Origin: Candidatus Aenigmatarchaeota archaeon
GTDB taxonomy: Archaea > Aenigmatarchaeota > Aenigmatarchaeia > QMZP01 > JAFGSV01
Reading direction: 5' to 3'
DNA length: 55,088 bases
Assembly (NCBI GenBank): GCA_016931255.1
Contig: JAFGFG010000001.1
Location: forward strand, 94,961-150,048
The position numbers and the translations under genes are program-made. Shown piece after piece: positions 8,656 through 17,595 of the stretch. The notes under the pieces are model-generated. The model made no database searches. It saw only the letters and a list, made by a program, of their open reading frames with translations, and was not told the origin of the DNA. Position 1 is the stretch's first letter, and every line of letters starts with the position of its first letter.

Positions 8656-10700
8656 AGGCAAAGACGCTGAACAGGTCGCTCTGGGTATTCCATGTGAATA
8701 CAGGAAGCTGCCTCCCACCCGAATCAGAAATCATACTTGGAGATGGAAGAATTACAGGAATAGGAGAATTCGTTGATGGGCATCTGACAGATCCAGGAAT
8801 CAATGACATAACAACACAAAGGAAACATAAAGTGCTGTCCTGGAATTCATATTCACCCGCATTCAAAGATATACTTCAAGTACACAGGCTTAAATCACCT
8901 GAAAAACTAGTCACTGTAAAGACTCTCGCAGGCGAATCTCTCAGAATGACACCGGATCATAAGGTACTTGTGGACGGACTGAATGGTACAGAATGGATAG
9001 AAGCAAAGGATCTGAAAGTGGGGTGTCACATTTATTCGCCTTCGTCAATTGAAGTAGATGAATATATTCCCTCTATCATAGATTTGGTTTCCGATCATTA
9101 TGTCGCTACTATCCCTGAAGAAATAAGGTCGTCACTGAAGAAGAAACTCACGAAAAAATTCAGTACGCTTGCCAATGCCTCGCGCACGCTTGGAATAGAC
9201 ATGATAAGGATTGGTTCAAAACATAGATCATTATCCATCGGGGAACTCAAGAAGATAGCAGAATGCATTAACATAAATTGGAAAGATATATCCGGATCCG
9301 TAACTAGGATCTCAGGGAAAAATTTCGTGTATGATATCAAGAAAATGGAAGTCGATTCAGATTTCATGAGGATGATGGGACTCGTGGCATCTGATGGCTG
9401 GATAATGCGCATAAAAGATAACGGTCATGCAAACTACCAGATAAACTTCTCGAATACGTCTGATGAACTGATAAATGATTTCGTTCGCTGCTGCAAATCA
9501 TGGACTGACGGAAATTTCATGAAAGAAGAGAAGAACGGCGTCAAGAAAGTCTACACATACAGTCCGGTATTGGTAAACATAGCACAATCACTGGGATTGA
9601 AGGTGACAGGGAAGGATGCAGATTTGAGGCCAATATTCAGACTACCTAAAAAACTTATTGCGTCTTTCCTTTCGGGTTACTTCGACGGAGACGGATCAAT
9701 CCATTTCTTAAGAGAGGAAAACAGAAAGAGAGTGGGAATATGTTTCACTACCGCTAATGCTAGAACCGCAGACCAGATACGCCTTCTGCTGAAGAGATTG
9801 GGAATAAGGACACGGACATACAACCATATCGCCAGAAGCTCATTTTCAGATTGCAGACTTTACAAAATAAACATAACATCTCAGTCAGATATCAAAAGAT
9901 TCCTTGACATTATTAAATTCAGACATCCGAAAAAAGTGGGAATAATAAAATCTGCCATGTCCATTATGGCAAAAAGTAAAAAGAAACAGTCACTCCACGA
10001 AAGAGCACCGCTTGTATGCGGCAAGATCATAAAAATGATGAGGCAGAAGCACGGAATTAAACAATCTGATATATCTGGAATAGATTATATGCCGATGATA
10101 GAAGGACAGAAGAGAAGGTTCCAGAAGACAACAATCATGAATGTCATCAAGTCGCTCAAATCTAATGGATGTGACAATTTATCTGAAATTGAAAATTTGG
10201 TATCTGACAGTTTTTATCTGGACTCTGTCAAAGAAGTCAAAATTGTCAAATCTGATACAAAATGGGTATATAACATCACTGTAGATGAAAGTCATTCATT
10301 CATACCTAACGGTGGCTTCGTAGTCAAGAACTGCAACGGATGCGACATAGAAATAGTCGCGGCGCTGACACCGAGGTATGATGTCGAGAGGTTCGGCATG
10401 AAGCTCGTCGGAAGCCCCAGACATGCTGACGTTCTTCTGGTGACAGGACCTGTCACACGGGACATGAAGAAGAAGCTGAAGCTTGTGTATGACCAGACGC
10501 CTGACCCGAAGGTTGTCATGTCCGTAGGTAACTGCGGAAACAGTACAGGAGTCTTTTATGAATCTTATAATATCGAAGGCCCAATAGACAGGATAGTTCC
10601 TGTTGATGTTTATGTCAAGGGTTGCCCTCCGAGGCCGGAGGCTATAATCGACGGAGTCGTGAAGGCATGGAAGAAGCTTGAGGAGCTTGGAAAGAAATGA
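8652..10700 (+). CDS. mbhJ: Membrane-bound hydrogenase small subunit J (NuoB-like), precursor with intein
   Basis: The 682-residue precursor contains a 141-residue NuoB-like protein split by a 541-residue intein. The exteins are residues 1-19 (ending HVNTGS) and 561-682 (starting CNGCDIE). Joined, they give the GSCNGCDIE motif of the [4Fe-4S] small subunit, followed by VGNCG and VKGCPPRP with the other ligands. The mature protein passes electrons to the [NiFe] site of MbhL. The frame is intact throughout, so splicing would restore a full protein. Because the insertion point is the first cluster cysteine, no working cluster can form before splicing (inference). Confidence 0.93.
   Translation: MKAKTLNRSLWVFHVNTGSCLPPESEIILGDGRITGIGEFVDGHLTDPGINDITTQRKHKVLSWNSYSPAFKDILQVHRLKSPEKLVTVKTLAGESLRMTPDHKVLVDGLNGTEWIEAKDLKVGCHIYSPSSIEVDEYIPSIIDLVSDHYVATIPEEIRSSLKKKLTKKFSTLANASRTLGIDMIRIGSKHRSLSIGELKKIAECININWKDISGSVTRISGKNFVYDIKKMEVDSDFMRMMGLVASDGWIMRIKDNGHANYQINFSNTSDELINDFVRCCKSWTDGNFMKEEKNGVKKVYTYSPVLVNIAQSLGLKVTGKDADLRPIFRLPKKLIASFLSGYFDGDGSIHFLREENRKRVGICFTTANARTADQIRLLLKRLGIRTRTYNHIARSSFSDCRLYKINITSQSDIKRFLDIIKFRHPKKVGIIKSAMSIMAKSKKKQSLHERAPLVCGKIIKMMRQKHGIKQSDISGIDYMPMIEGQKRRFQKTTIMNVIKSLKSNGCDNLSEIENLVSDSFYLDSVKEVKIVKSDTKWVYNITVDESHSFIPNGGFVVKNCNGCDIEIVAALTPRYDVERFGMKLVGSPRHADVLLVTGPVTRDMKKKLKLVYDQTPDPKVVMSVGNCGNSTGVFYESYNIEGPIDRIVPVDVYVKGCPPRPEAIIDGVVKAWKKLEELGKK
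8709..10331 (+). mobile_element. Intein with LAGLIDADG homing endonuclease in MbhJ
   Basis: 541 residues, from the catalytic Cys1 (CLPPESEIILGDG, block A) to the C-terminal Asn (VVKN, block G), followed by the extein cysteine. Block B is MTPDHKVLV with the conserved T-x-x-H; block F is VYNITVDESHSFIPNGG. Two endonuclease motifs are seen: MMGLVASDGWI near residue 240 and FLSGYFDGDGSIHF near residue 340 of the precursor, with Asp in both. Helix-turn-helix-like segments flank the second motif. The penultimate residue is Lys, not the usual His. Codons are somewhat more AT-rich than in the exteins, which fits recent mobility. Confidence 0.94.
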
Positions 10701-11224
10701 AAGCGCAGGAAGTTTTAGCTGGTCTGAAAAAGGAATTCGGTGCAGCGATAAGGGATGCCACAATCCAGAAGAACGAAAACAACATGAAAAAGAAGACCGT
10801 TGCTGAGAGGATATGGTTCCATATCGGCAGGAAGCAGCTGCATGACGCAGTTGCATACTTATGCAAAAAATATCCTGACCCGCATTTTGCTGTGTGTTCA
10901 GGATATGATCTTGGAAAGGAGATAGACATACTTTATCATTTCACAGTCAATTACGGTGTCCGTGCGTCCGAGATAACCATAACAATGCATGTGCTTCTGC
11001 CGAAGAAGGATGCAGTAGTTGATACAATAACAGACCTTATTCCCGGTGCAATCATATCCGAGAGGGAGATGCAGGAGATGCTCGGCATAAAGGTAAAGAA
11101 CATACCTGACGGCAGGCGGCTGTTCCTCGACCCGTCGTTCCCAAGGGGCGTATACCCGTGGAGAAAGGACGAGACAGGACCTCACAAGCTTATCAGGAAT
11201 GTGCATGGGGGTGACAGCAAATGA
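10697..11224 (+). CDS. mbhK: Membrane-bound hydrogenase subunit K (NuoC-like)
   Basis: 175 residues, similar to the 30-kDa NuoC subunit: the segment ERMQEML-like SEREMQEMLGIKVKNIPD followed by LFLDPSFPRGVYPWRKD is the NuoC C-terminal motif. Peripheral subunit that packs against MbhL. 4-nt overlaps with both neighbours, so the operon continues unbroken across the intein-bearing gene. Confidence 0.9.
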   Translation: MKAQEVLAGLKKEFGAAIRDATIQKNENNMKKKTVAERIWFHIGRKQLHDAVAYLCKKYPDPHFAVCSGYDLGKEIDILYHFTVNYGVRASEITITMHVLLPKKDAVVDTITDLIPGAIISEREMQEMLGIKVKNIPDGRRLFLDPSFPRGVYPWRKDETGPHKLIRNVHGGDSK

Positions 11225-12459
11225 CACTGGAAAAGAAAGAGAATTCATATTCCATATGCGTCGGCCCGGTCCATCCGGCGCTCAAGGAGCCTGTCAAGCT
11301 CAACATGGAGATAGACGGCGAGAAGGTCATAGGCGTTGACTTCGAGCTCAGCCAGGTGCACAGGGGCATCGAATGGGCAGCCACGAGAAGAAATCCTCTT
11401 CAGGTGCTTTTCCTTGCTGAGAGGATATGCGGGATATGCAACATGTGCCACATGCTTTCATTTTCACGGGCAATAGAGACCATAGGTGACATACACGCGC
11501 CTCCGAGGGCTGAGTACATCAGGGTCATAGGGGCTGAACTTGAGAGGATACATTCCCACATACTATGGGCAGGCGTTGCTGCGCATGAGCTTGGATTCGA
11601 TTCGCTCATGCATTACACATGGAAGCTGAGAGAGAATGTGCTCGATACAATAGAGTATATCACCGGCAACAGGATAACGAAGGGCCTTATCACAATAGGC
11701 GGGGTCAGGCATGACATTCCTGAGAAGAAGATACCAAGAATATTGGAATCAGTTAATTTCTACTACAGTCACTTTGACAAGATGGCGAAGGTTTTCCTCA
11801 ACGACCCTGTGATAAAATCAAGGACACGTGACGTGGGCATCCTTTCAAGGAGGGACGCGCTAACCACATGCGCGGTCGGACCGACAGCAAGGGCTTCAGG
11901 AGTAAAGAAGGATGTCCGTAAAGACGAAGCGTATGCAGCTTACCAGGACTTCGATGTGGAACCAATTCTTCCGGATGCTTACACTGGTGAGATACACGGC
12001 GATGTTTATGACCGCGTCCTTGTCAGGCTGCTTGAAGTGAAGCAGTCCGCGGAGATTATTGAAAAAGCAGTGAAGAGCATGCCCAAGGGACCGATAGCGT
12101 GGGAAGAAAAGCCGGCAGTAATTCTTGCAAAGCTCAAGCCGCTTGTGGGCGAGGGTATAGGAAGGCATGAAGCACCGAGAGGAGAAGTCATACATTACGT
12201 CAAGCTTGTAGGCGAGGAATCACCGTATTCCTGGAAAGTCAGGGCGCCGACGTACAACAACATGATGCCGTGGGTTCCGATGCTTATGGGAGAGCAGATA
12301 GCCGACATACCGATAATAGCAGCGTCAATAGACCCGTGCATGTCATGCACCAACAGGGCTGTCAGTGCTGACAAAACCACGACCATGTACACGATGGACC
12401 AGCTTCGCAGGCTCTCATTCCTGAAGACAAGGGAATTGAAAAGGGGGCTTGGAAAATGA
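11221..12459 (+). CDS. mbhL: Membrane-bound [NiFe] hydrogenase large subunit (group 4)
   Basis: 412 residues, NuoD-like. Both nickel-binding pairs are present, C70/C73 in ERICGICNMCH and C373/C376 in DPCMSCTNR. It is therefore a true hydrogenase, not the related sulfur-reducing complex, which lacks these cysteines. A 33-residue tail follows R379. In E. coli HycE a tail of similar length after the equivalent arginine is removed by HycI once nickel is inserted; the same is likely here. Forms H2 with electrons from ferredoxin. Confidence 0.95.
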   Translation: MTLEKKENSYSICVGPVHPALKEPVKLNMEIDGEKVIGVDFELSQVHRGIEWAATRRNPLQVLFLAERICGICNMCHMLSFSRAIETIGDIHAPPRAEYIRVIGAELERIHSHILWAGVAAHELGFDSLMHYTWKLRENVLDTIEYITGNRITKGLITIGGVRHDIPEKKIPRILESVNFYYSHFDKMAKVFLNDPVIKSRTRDVGILSRRDALTTCAVGPTARASGVKKDVRKDEAYAAYQDFDVEPILPDAYTGEIHGDVYDRVLVRLLEVKQSAEIIEKAVKSMPKGPIAWEEKPAVILAKLKPLVGEGIGRHEAPRGEVIHYVKLVGEESPYSWKVRAPTYNNMMPWVPMLMGEQIADIPIIAASIDPCMSCTNRAVSADKTTTMYTMDQLRRLSFLKTRELKRGLGK

Positions 12460-13460
12460 TAGACCTTCTGGTTGCCAGGATACTCATGATAGTGCCGGTG
12501 ACTGTTCTCGGAATATTCATAGGGCTGCTGTACAAGGGCATAGACCGGAGGCTTGCCGCGAGGATGCAGGCCCGGATAGGACCTCCTCTTGTCCAGCCTT
12601 TCAGGGATGTGAAAAAGCTTATGCTTAAGGAGAACATTGTGCCCAGGGATGCAGTTGCATGGGTTTTCAATCTCATGCCTTTCGTGGCACTCGCCTCATC
12701 AATCGTGCTGCTCATGTATGTCCCGCTCTTCGGGTATCCCCCGCTCCTTGAAGGACACGGAGACCTCATGCTCGTGCTGTACATGCTCATGTTCCCGTCG
12801 CTTGCGCTCGTCATAGGCGGGTTCGCTTCATCATCGCCATACGCGACAGTCGGCGCACAGAGGGAGATGATAACAATGGTAAGCTACGAGTTCCCACTTG
12901 CGATAACAATCGTTGCTCTCGCATGGCTTGTCTCGGCAACAGCTCCCGGCGCAGCTGCATTCTCGTTTTCAGCCATAACAGCGATTCCCGTATGGCATCT
13001 GGTCGGTGTGCTGGGAAGCATTGGTCTTGCCCTGCTGTTCGCTGTGATTATATTCGTGACAACAGGAGAGATGGGTGAAGTGCCTTTCGATTCAGCGGAA
13101 GCTGAAACAGAGATAGCAGGCGGACTGCTCTCGGAATATTCAGGACGCAACCTTGCGCTGTTCTATCTGGCAAGTGCCATAAAGATACTGGTTCTCGGCT
13201 CGGTTGTCATTGCTCTTTTCATCCCCTTCGGCATATCCGGATATGCAGGACTCTCCGGAATCGCAGGAGAGGCTGCTGACATCGGGTTCTTCCTTGTGAA
13301 GCTTTTCATAGTCATGTTCATCAGCTCGACATTCATAAGGGTGGCTGCTGCAAGGTTCAGGATAACGCAGGTCGTTAAAATTTACTGGGGATACACCACA
13401 ATGATAGCCCTTCTGGGACTCGTTCTCATAGGTCTTGACATTTTCATGGGGGTAATCTGA
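12456..13460 (+). CDS. mbhM: Membrane-bound hydrogenase subunit M (NuoH-like)
   Basis: 334 residues, about eight membrane helices, of the NuoH family. Hallmarks are RMQARIGPPLVQPFRDVKKL near the N-terminus and EMGEVPFDSAEAETEIAGG in the loop facing the peripheral arm. It links electron transfer to ion movement. Normal length; overlaps mbhL by ATGA and mbhN by one base (TGATG). Confidence 0.93.
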   Translation: MIDLLVARILMIVPVTVLGIFIGLLYKGIDRRLAARMQARIGPPLVQPFRDVKKLMLKENIVPRDAVAWVFNLMPFVALASSIVLLMYVPLFGYPPLLEGHGDLMLVLYMLMFPSLALVIGGFASSSPYATVGAQREMITMVSYEFPLAITIVALAWLVSATAPGAAAFSFSAITAIPVWHLVGVLGSIGLALLFAVIIFVTTGEMGEVPFDSAEAETEIAGGLLSEYSGRNLALFYLASAIKILVLGSVVIALFIPFGISGYAGLSGIAGEAADIGFFLVKLFIVMFISSTFIRVAAARFRITQVVKIYWGYTTMIALLGLVLIGLDIFMGVI

Positions 13461-13837
13461 TGTTCACAATGCAGAAAGAACTTTTCAGGCAGTTGTTCAA
13501 AAGGGCGTTCACCAACCAGTTTCCGGTGAAACACGCGCCCAAGTCAGTTGCAAAGCTGCTTGAGGATGTCGGAAAAGGAAAGAAGAAGATAAATCCCCCT
13601 GTGCCCGTGCCCGATGACTTCAGGGGAAAGCTCGCATACGATAAGGACAAATGCATCGGATGCCAGATGTGCACAAGGGTCTGCCCGTCTAAAGCGCTTG
13701 TTTTTGACACCAAGACACGCAAAGTCAAGTATTACCTTTCACGGTGTACTTTCTGCGGGGAATGCGTCAGTATATGCCCTGTGAAATGCCTGTCATTCAC
13801 AAAGGAGTTCCTTCTTGCTGACTACAGGAAGGACTGA
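13460..13837 (+). CDS. mbhN: Membrane-bound hydrogenase subunit N (NuoI-like 2[4Fe-4S] ferredoxin)
   Basis: 125 residues with two complete [4Fe-4S] motifs, CIGCQMCTRVCP and CTFCGECVSICP. It carries electrons from ferredoxin to the MbhJ cluster. Last gene of the operon; its stop is immediately followed by the stop of a convergent gene. Confidence 0.94.
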   Translation: MFTMQKELFRQLFKRAFTNQFPVKHAPKSVAKLLEDVGKGKKKINPPVPVPDDFRGKLAYDKDKCIGCQMCTRVCPSKALVFDTKTRKVKYYLSRCTFCGECVSICPVKCLSFTKEFLLADYRKD

Positions 13838-14056
13838 TTATTTTTTCTTAATCCTTATGAAATCGTAGACTGCAACAACTGTAAAAATGAACTGCAGCAC
13901 TATGAAGATGATGTCACCTATGTATATGCTGTAAATCTCAAGGAGCGTTCCGCCGAATATGTAGAGAATGTCTCTTCTTTTCCGGCTTTTCAGGGCAATG
14001 CCGACTATTATAAGAACAAGCCCCATTGCGCCTAAAATGCTGAACGCGTCAACCAT
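13838..14056 (-). CDS. Small membrane protein, three helices
   Basis: 72 residues with three predicted membrane helices and a basic C-terminus (RIKKK). The layout recalls small SemiSWEET/PQ-loop-like or CBU_0592-like proteins, but I cannot assign it. It is read toward the mbh operon and its stop abuts that of mbhN. The promoter is the TATA element at 14081-14090, shared with the divergent radical SAM gene. Confidence 0.7.
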   Translation of the reverse strand: MVDAFSILGAMGLVLIIVGIALKSRKRRDILYIFGGTLLEIYSIYIGDIIFIVLQFIFTVVAVYDFIRIKKK

Positions 14057-14080
14057 AAATAATCTTATGCATTTCCTGAA

Positions 14081-14090
14081 TATTTATAAC
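14081..14090. promoter_or_regulatory. Shared divergent TATA element
   Basis: TATTTATAAC reads as a TATA box on both strands. Its centre lies about 27 nt from the plus-strand ATG at 14113 and about 30 nt from the minus-strand ATG at 14056. With only 56 bp between the genes, one element appears to serve both. Confidence 0.55.
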
Positions 14091-14112
14091 AGTCAAAAAC
14101 AATCATGTCAAG

Positions 14113-15102
14113 ATGATGCAGAGCCTTTTCAATGTCCTTGCAGGACGCCCGGCCTTATGCGTTTACGACGTAACGACAAGATGCAATTCCAGATGCGCCA
14201 TGTGCAGCATATGGAAGCGCCGCGAGAAGGAGATGCCGCTGAAAGACATAAAGAAGGTGTTTTCAGACCTGAAGAGGTTCGGCATCCATACATTGTTCCT
14301 TCAGGGAGGGGAGCCGCTTGTACGCAGGGATGTTTTCGAAGTTGTGAAAATTCTCGATGACATGGGATTTCACACAGTTGTTCTCTCAAACGGCATACTG
14401 CTTGATGAGAAGGTACTGAAAAAACTGGATTCTCTCAACAGGTCCGGAAGGATATTCGTCACTGTAAGCCTTGATACGCTCGACAGGAAGAAGTACATAA
14501 AGATACGCGGAGTGGACAAGTTCGATGTCGTCACCAGTAATATAAGACTCCTTGCAAAGCATCCCGGACTTAAGGGCAGCGTCCACGCCACTGTCACGAG
14601 CATAAACTACAATGAGCTTGACGATGTCAGGGAATTCGTCCACAGCCTCGGGCTTGACTTTACATTCAACAGCTACAATGACACGAAAAATTATGCATCA
14701 TCAGGCGACAAATCCCTTCATCTCGGAAATTGTATGGAGAATGTGATAACTGAGATGAGTAAAGTGTCTCAAAAGCTTCCCCCCCTTTACAGGCCGTTTA
14801 TAAAGGACAACATAAGGTATCTCAGAGGAGAGGATGTTGGCAGGTGCGATGCGTTCGTCCATTCCTTCAGGCTGACATCAGAGGGGATGCTCACACCATG
14901 CCTTGAGTTCCCGCCGATGTTCGACCTGAAGAAGGAAGACATAAACAGGAAATGGGGTGAATGGAGCAAAAAAATGGCATGTCCGGTAAAGAGATGCTAT
15001 GAAAAGACCCCGTGCTTCTACGGATGCACAAGAGGCACAGGCAGCATCAGGAAGCGTCCGTTTGCAGCTTTAAACGGCCTTATATACACGCTGAGAAGAT
15101 GA
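14113..15102 (+). CDS. Radical SAM protein with SPASM-like C-terminal cysteines
   Basis: 329 residues. The radical SAM cluster motif CxxxCxxC is C24, C28, C31 (CNSRCAMC), followed by FLQGGEPLVR (the GGE motif) and an AdoMet-binding barrel. The C-terminal third has further cysteines (GRCDAF, TPCLEF, CPVKRCYEKTPCFYGC), as in SPASM/Twitch domains that bind extra Fe-S clusters. The substrate cannot be told from the sequence, and no peptide precursor gene is evident next to it. The ATG fits a leaderless transcript from the TATA element at 14081. Confidence 0.88.
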   Translation: MMQSLFNVLAGRPALCVYDVTTRCNSRCAMCSIWKRREKEMPLKDIKKVFSDLKRFGIHTLFLQGGEPLVRRDVFEVVKILDDMGFHTVVLSNGILLDEKVLKKLDSLNRSGRIFVTVSLDTLDRKKYIKIRGVDKFDVVTSNIRLLAKHPGLKGSVHATVTSINYNELDDVREFVHSLGLDFTFNSYNDTKNYASSGDKSLHLGNCMENVITEMSKVSQKLPPLYRPFIKDNIRYLRGEDVGRCDAFVHSFRLTSEGMLTPCLEFPPMFDLKKEDINRKWGEWSKKMACPVKRCYEKTPCFYGCTRGTGSIRKRPFAALNGLIYTLRR

Positions 15103-15147
15103 CCGACTTTTATTTAACGGGGTTAATTATTATATACTGGTGAAATT

Positions 15148-15582
15148 ATGAAAGCTGAAAAAGGCGACACAGTGAAAGTCGAGTACGAAGGGAAGCTTGA
15201 GAACGGTGAAATATTCGACAGCACTGAGAAGCATAATAGCGAGCCGCTTGAATTCAAGATAGGCGCCGGCCAGATGATTCCCGGTTTCGACAAGGCTGTT
15301 GAAGGCATGTCAGTCGGTGAAACCAAGACCATCACGCTGAAGCCTTCAGAGGCTTACGGGGATATGAAGGATTATCTCATAAGGGACATACCCGGTGAAA
15401 GCCTTCCGAAGAACATGAAGTTCGAGAAAGGCATTATGATAGGAATGACCATGCCCAACGGAATAAACCTTGAGGCAAAGGTCGTCGCTGTTAACAAGAA
15501 GAGTATAAAAGTAGATATGAACCACCCGCTTGCAGGAAAGACACTTACATTCAAGGTGAAACTCGTAGAGGTTAGTTCTTAA
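15148..15582 (+). CDS. FKBP-type peptidyl-prolyl isomerase (short archaeal SlyD-like)
   Basis: 144 residues. The FKBP core is seen in VKVEYEGKLENGEIFDST and GAGQMIPGFDKAVEGMSVGE, with an inserted-flap (IF) region at about residues 70-125 that resembles SlyD. It lacks the histidine-rich metal tail of bacterial SlyD. Acts as a prolyl isomerase and chaperone in the cytosol. AT-rich TATA region just upstream; the next gene has its TATA box over this gene's stop codon. Confidence 0.92.
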   Translation: MKAEKGDTVKVEYEGKLENGEIFDSTEKHNSEPLEFKIGAGQMIPGFDKAVEGMSVGETKTITLKPSEAYGDMKDYLIRDIPGESLPKNMKFEKGIMIGMTMPNGINLEAKVVAVNKKSIKVDMNHPLAGKTLTFKVKLVEVSS

Positions 15583-15610
15583 ATATCTGACTGCGCAATA
15601 AGGAAGTTGT

Positions 15611-16849
15611 ATGAAATTCAAAGACATAGAGATAAGCACGAAGCTTAAGGAGACGATAACCAGACTGGGCTTTGAGGACATGACGTACATCCAGGAGATG
15701 GTTGTACCGAAGATACTGAAAGGGCATGATGTTGTAGGCCAGGCAGAGACCGGCTCCGGGAAGACCATAGCATTCGCTATGCCAATAGTCGAGAAGATAA
15801 CGCCGGGACGCGGGCTGCAGGTGCTTGTTCTTACACCGACAAGGGAGCTCTGCGTGCAGGTCACTGATGTTTTTAAGGATTTAGGGAAACCGAATGGCCT
15901 GAGTGCCCTAAGTGTCTACGGAGGCGTTGGCATCGAGCCGCAGATAAAGAACATTCAGAAGGCAGAAGTTGTCGTTGGCACACCCGGAAGGATACTTGAC
16001 CACATGTCCAGAAACACCATAAAGTTCCATAACGTGAAGTTTCTGGTTCTCGACGAGACTGACAGAATGCTTGACATGGGTTTCATAGACGATGTCGAGA
16101 GGATAATAAGGGAGACTCCGAAGAGCAGGCAGAGCCTGATGTTCAGCGCGACCATATCCTTTGAAATAGAGGACATAATGAAAAGGCATTTGAGGGACCC
16201 TGTAATAATAAGGACGAAATCCCAGGTAGACGCCAAGAACCTGAAGCAGTTCTACTTTGACATATACTACCAGAAAGACAAGTTCCCGCTGCTGGTTCAT
16301 CTTCTCAAGAATTCAACATCAGGGCTTGCCATAGTATTCTGCGCCACGAAGGATGAGACAGGCATAGTGGCCATGAACCTCAGGAAGCAGGGAATCAATG
16401 CCATGGAGATTCATGGAGGCATGACCCAGAACAAGAGGGAAGAATCCCTTAGCATGCTCAAGAACGAGGAGATAGACGTTCTTGTGGCAACTGATGTTGC
16501 GGCAAGGGGACTTGACATCAAGAATGTAAGCCATGTATACAATTATGACGTGCCGAACACTGCCAAGGAATACATACACAGGATAGGAAGGACAGCCCGT
16601 GCAGGCGAAGACGGCGACGCGATAACGCTTCTCACCAACCGTGACCACGACAGCTTCAGAAGGATAAACAACGAGGAAGACCTGAACATACAGCGTGCCG
16701 AGATGCCCCGCTTCAACATGGTTCCTTTCGTAAGGCCGAGCTTTGAAGGACGCGGAAGGGGGCCGCAGAGACGCGGATTCGGCTCCAGGAACAATTCCAG
16801 AAACGCACGTTCAAGCGGCGATTTCAAAAGACGGCCAAGAATAAACTAG
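15611..16849 (+). CDS. DEAD-box-family ATP-dependent RNA helicase (DETD variant)
   Basis: 412 residues with all main motifs: Walker A AETGSGKT (45-52), PTRELCVQ, TPGR, motif II as DETD near residues 148-151 instead of DEAD, SAT (MFSATIS), VATDVAARGLD and HRIGRTARAG. The tail from about residue 375 is rich in Arg, Gly and Ser (RGRGPQRRGFG), as in RNA-binding tails. Unwinds or remodels RNA. TATA CTTAAATATC lies 26 nt upstream of the ATG. Its stop shares a CTAG with the convergent gene. Confidence 0.94.
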   Translation: MKFKDIEISTKLKETITRLGFEDMTYIQEMVVPKILKGHDVVGQAETGSGKTIAFAMPIVEKITPGRGLQVLVLTPTRELCVQVTDVFKDLGKPNGLSALSVYGGVGIEPQIKNIQKAEVVVGTPGRILDHMSRNTIKFHNVKFLVLDETDRMLDMGFIDDVERIIRETPKSRQSLMFSATISFEIEDIMKRHLRDPVIIRTKSQVDAKNLKQFYFDIYYQKDKFPLLVHLLKNSTSGLAIVFCATKDETGIVAMNLRKQGINAMEIHGGMTQNKREESLSMLKNEEIDVLVATDVAARGLDIKNVSHVYNYDVPNTAKEYIHRIGRTARAGEDGDAITLLTNRDHDSFRRINNEEDLNIQRAEMPRFNMVPFVRPSFEGRGRGPQRRGFGSRNNSRNARSSGDFKRRPRIN

Positions 16850-17127
16850 AAATCAGTGTAAAGCCTGAGACCGCGGATTCCTATATCTTTCTTTTTTCCG
16901 ATGGCCTTGGCGCCTTTCTTTTTGAGATTATCAAGAACATAGTCTATATCATCGACCAGTTTAGTACCCTGAGTGCCAGAAATCTCACCAGGTATGATCC
17001 TGAAAATGTATTCACGTGTGTTATTCAGGCCTGTGTAAAGAGTGTTAAGTTCGCCATGGCTGAGGTTTATTTCTCCGTTTATGTACCTCTTTGCTCGGTT
17101 CATTCCTATTTCATTTCCCGTTGACAT
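16846..17127 (-). CDS. Hypothetical protein
   Basis: 93 residues, mixed helical, strongly basic near the C-terminus (KKKGAKAIGKKKD). No family recognised. The start is supported by a TATA-like TTTTAAAAC about 26 nt upstream on the minus strand. It overlaps the helicase stop by 4 nt. Confidence 0.6.
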   Translation of the reverse strand: MSTGNEIGMNRAKRYINGEINLSHGELNTLYTGLNNTREYIFRIIPGEISGTQGTKLVDDIDYVLDNLKKKGAKAIGKKKDIGIRGLRLYTDF

Positions 17128-17191
17128 ATTCTATCTATTGGCCGAAAGTTTTAAAAGGATAAAAGTCCGGTTTTTGGAGGATTTCACGTTT

Positions 17192-17554
17192 CTAAATCAG
17201 GCCCAGTCCATTAAGGATTCTGGGAACTATCGGGACATCATCAATGCTCCTTCCTGAAAAATATTTTGTGTGTATCTCATTTGCATGCATTATCGTATTT
17301 CCTGCCCTGTACCATATCTTCTCGTCATTAGGCTTGCGGGGGTCCGTAGCTTCTCTCTTCACATAATCCATATTCTGTATTCTCAGGGTGTCCGTTATAA
17401 GCGACTGCACCTTCATGACATCCTTAAAAGACATCGGAAGATATCTTTTCATGCTGTGATTCGTGTAAATGAATTCAATAGAGTCGAGACTGGAATTTAT
17501 TGTACCAAGTCTTTCTTCTGCTTCGCTGAGCCCTCTTCCATAGCATGTTGCCAT
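17192..17554 (-). CDS. Hypothetical protein
   Basis: 120 residues, mostly helical, no membrane span, no family recognised. A minus-strand TATA box (TTTTATAAA near 17588) precedes it with a leader of a few nucleotides. It is followed by the 93-residue unknown gene on the same strand, which has its own promoter. Confidence 0.62.
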   Translation of the reverse strand: MATCYGRGLSEAEERLGTINSSLDSIEFIYTNHSMKRYLPMSFKDVMKVQSLITDTLRIQNMDYVKREATDPRKPNDEKIWYRAGNTIMHANEIHTKYFSGRSIDDVPIVPRILNGLGLI

Positions 17555-17595
17555 TTCAGCACCTGATTACCACTAACAGGTAAATTTTATAAAAT

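Noticed and set aside
8652-10700. Frameshifted or intron-split mbhJ
   Set aside because: A single open frame with intein blocks A, B, F and G and two LAGLIDADG motifs runs through the gene; an intein explains it fully.
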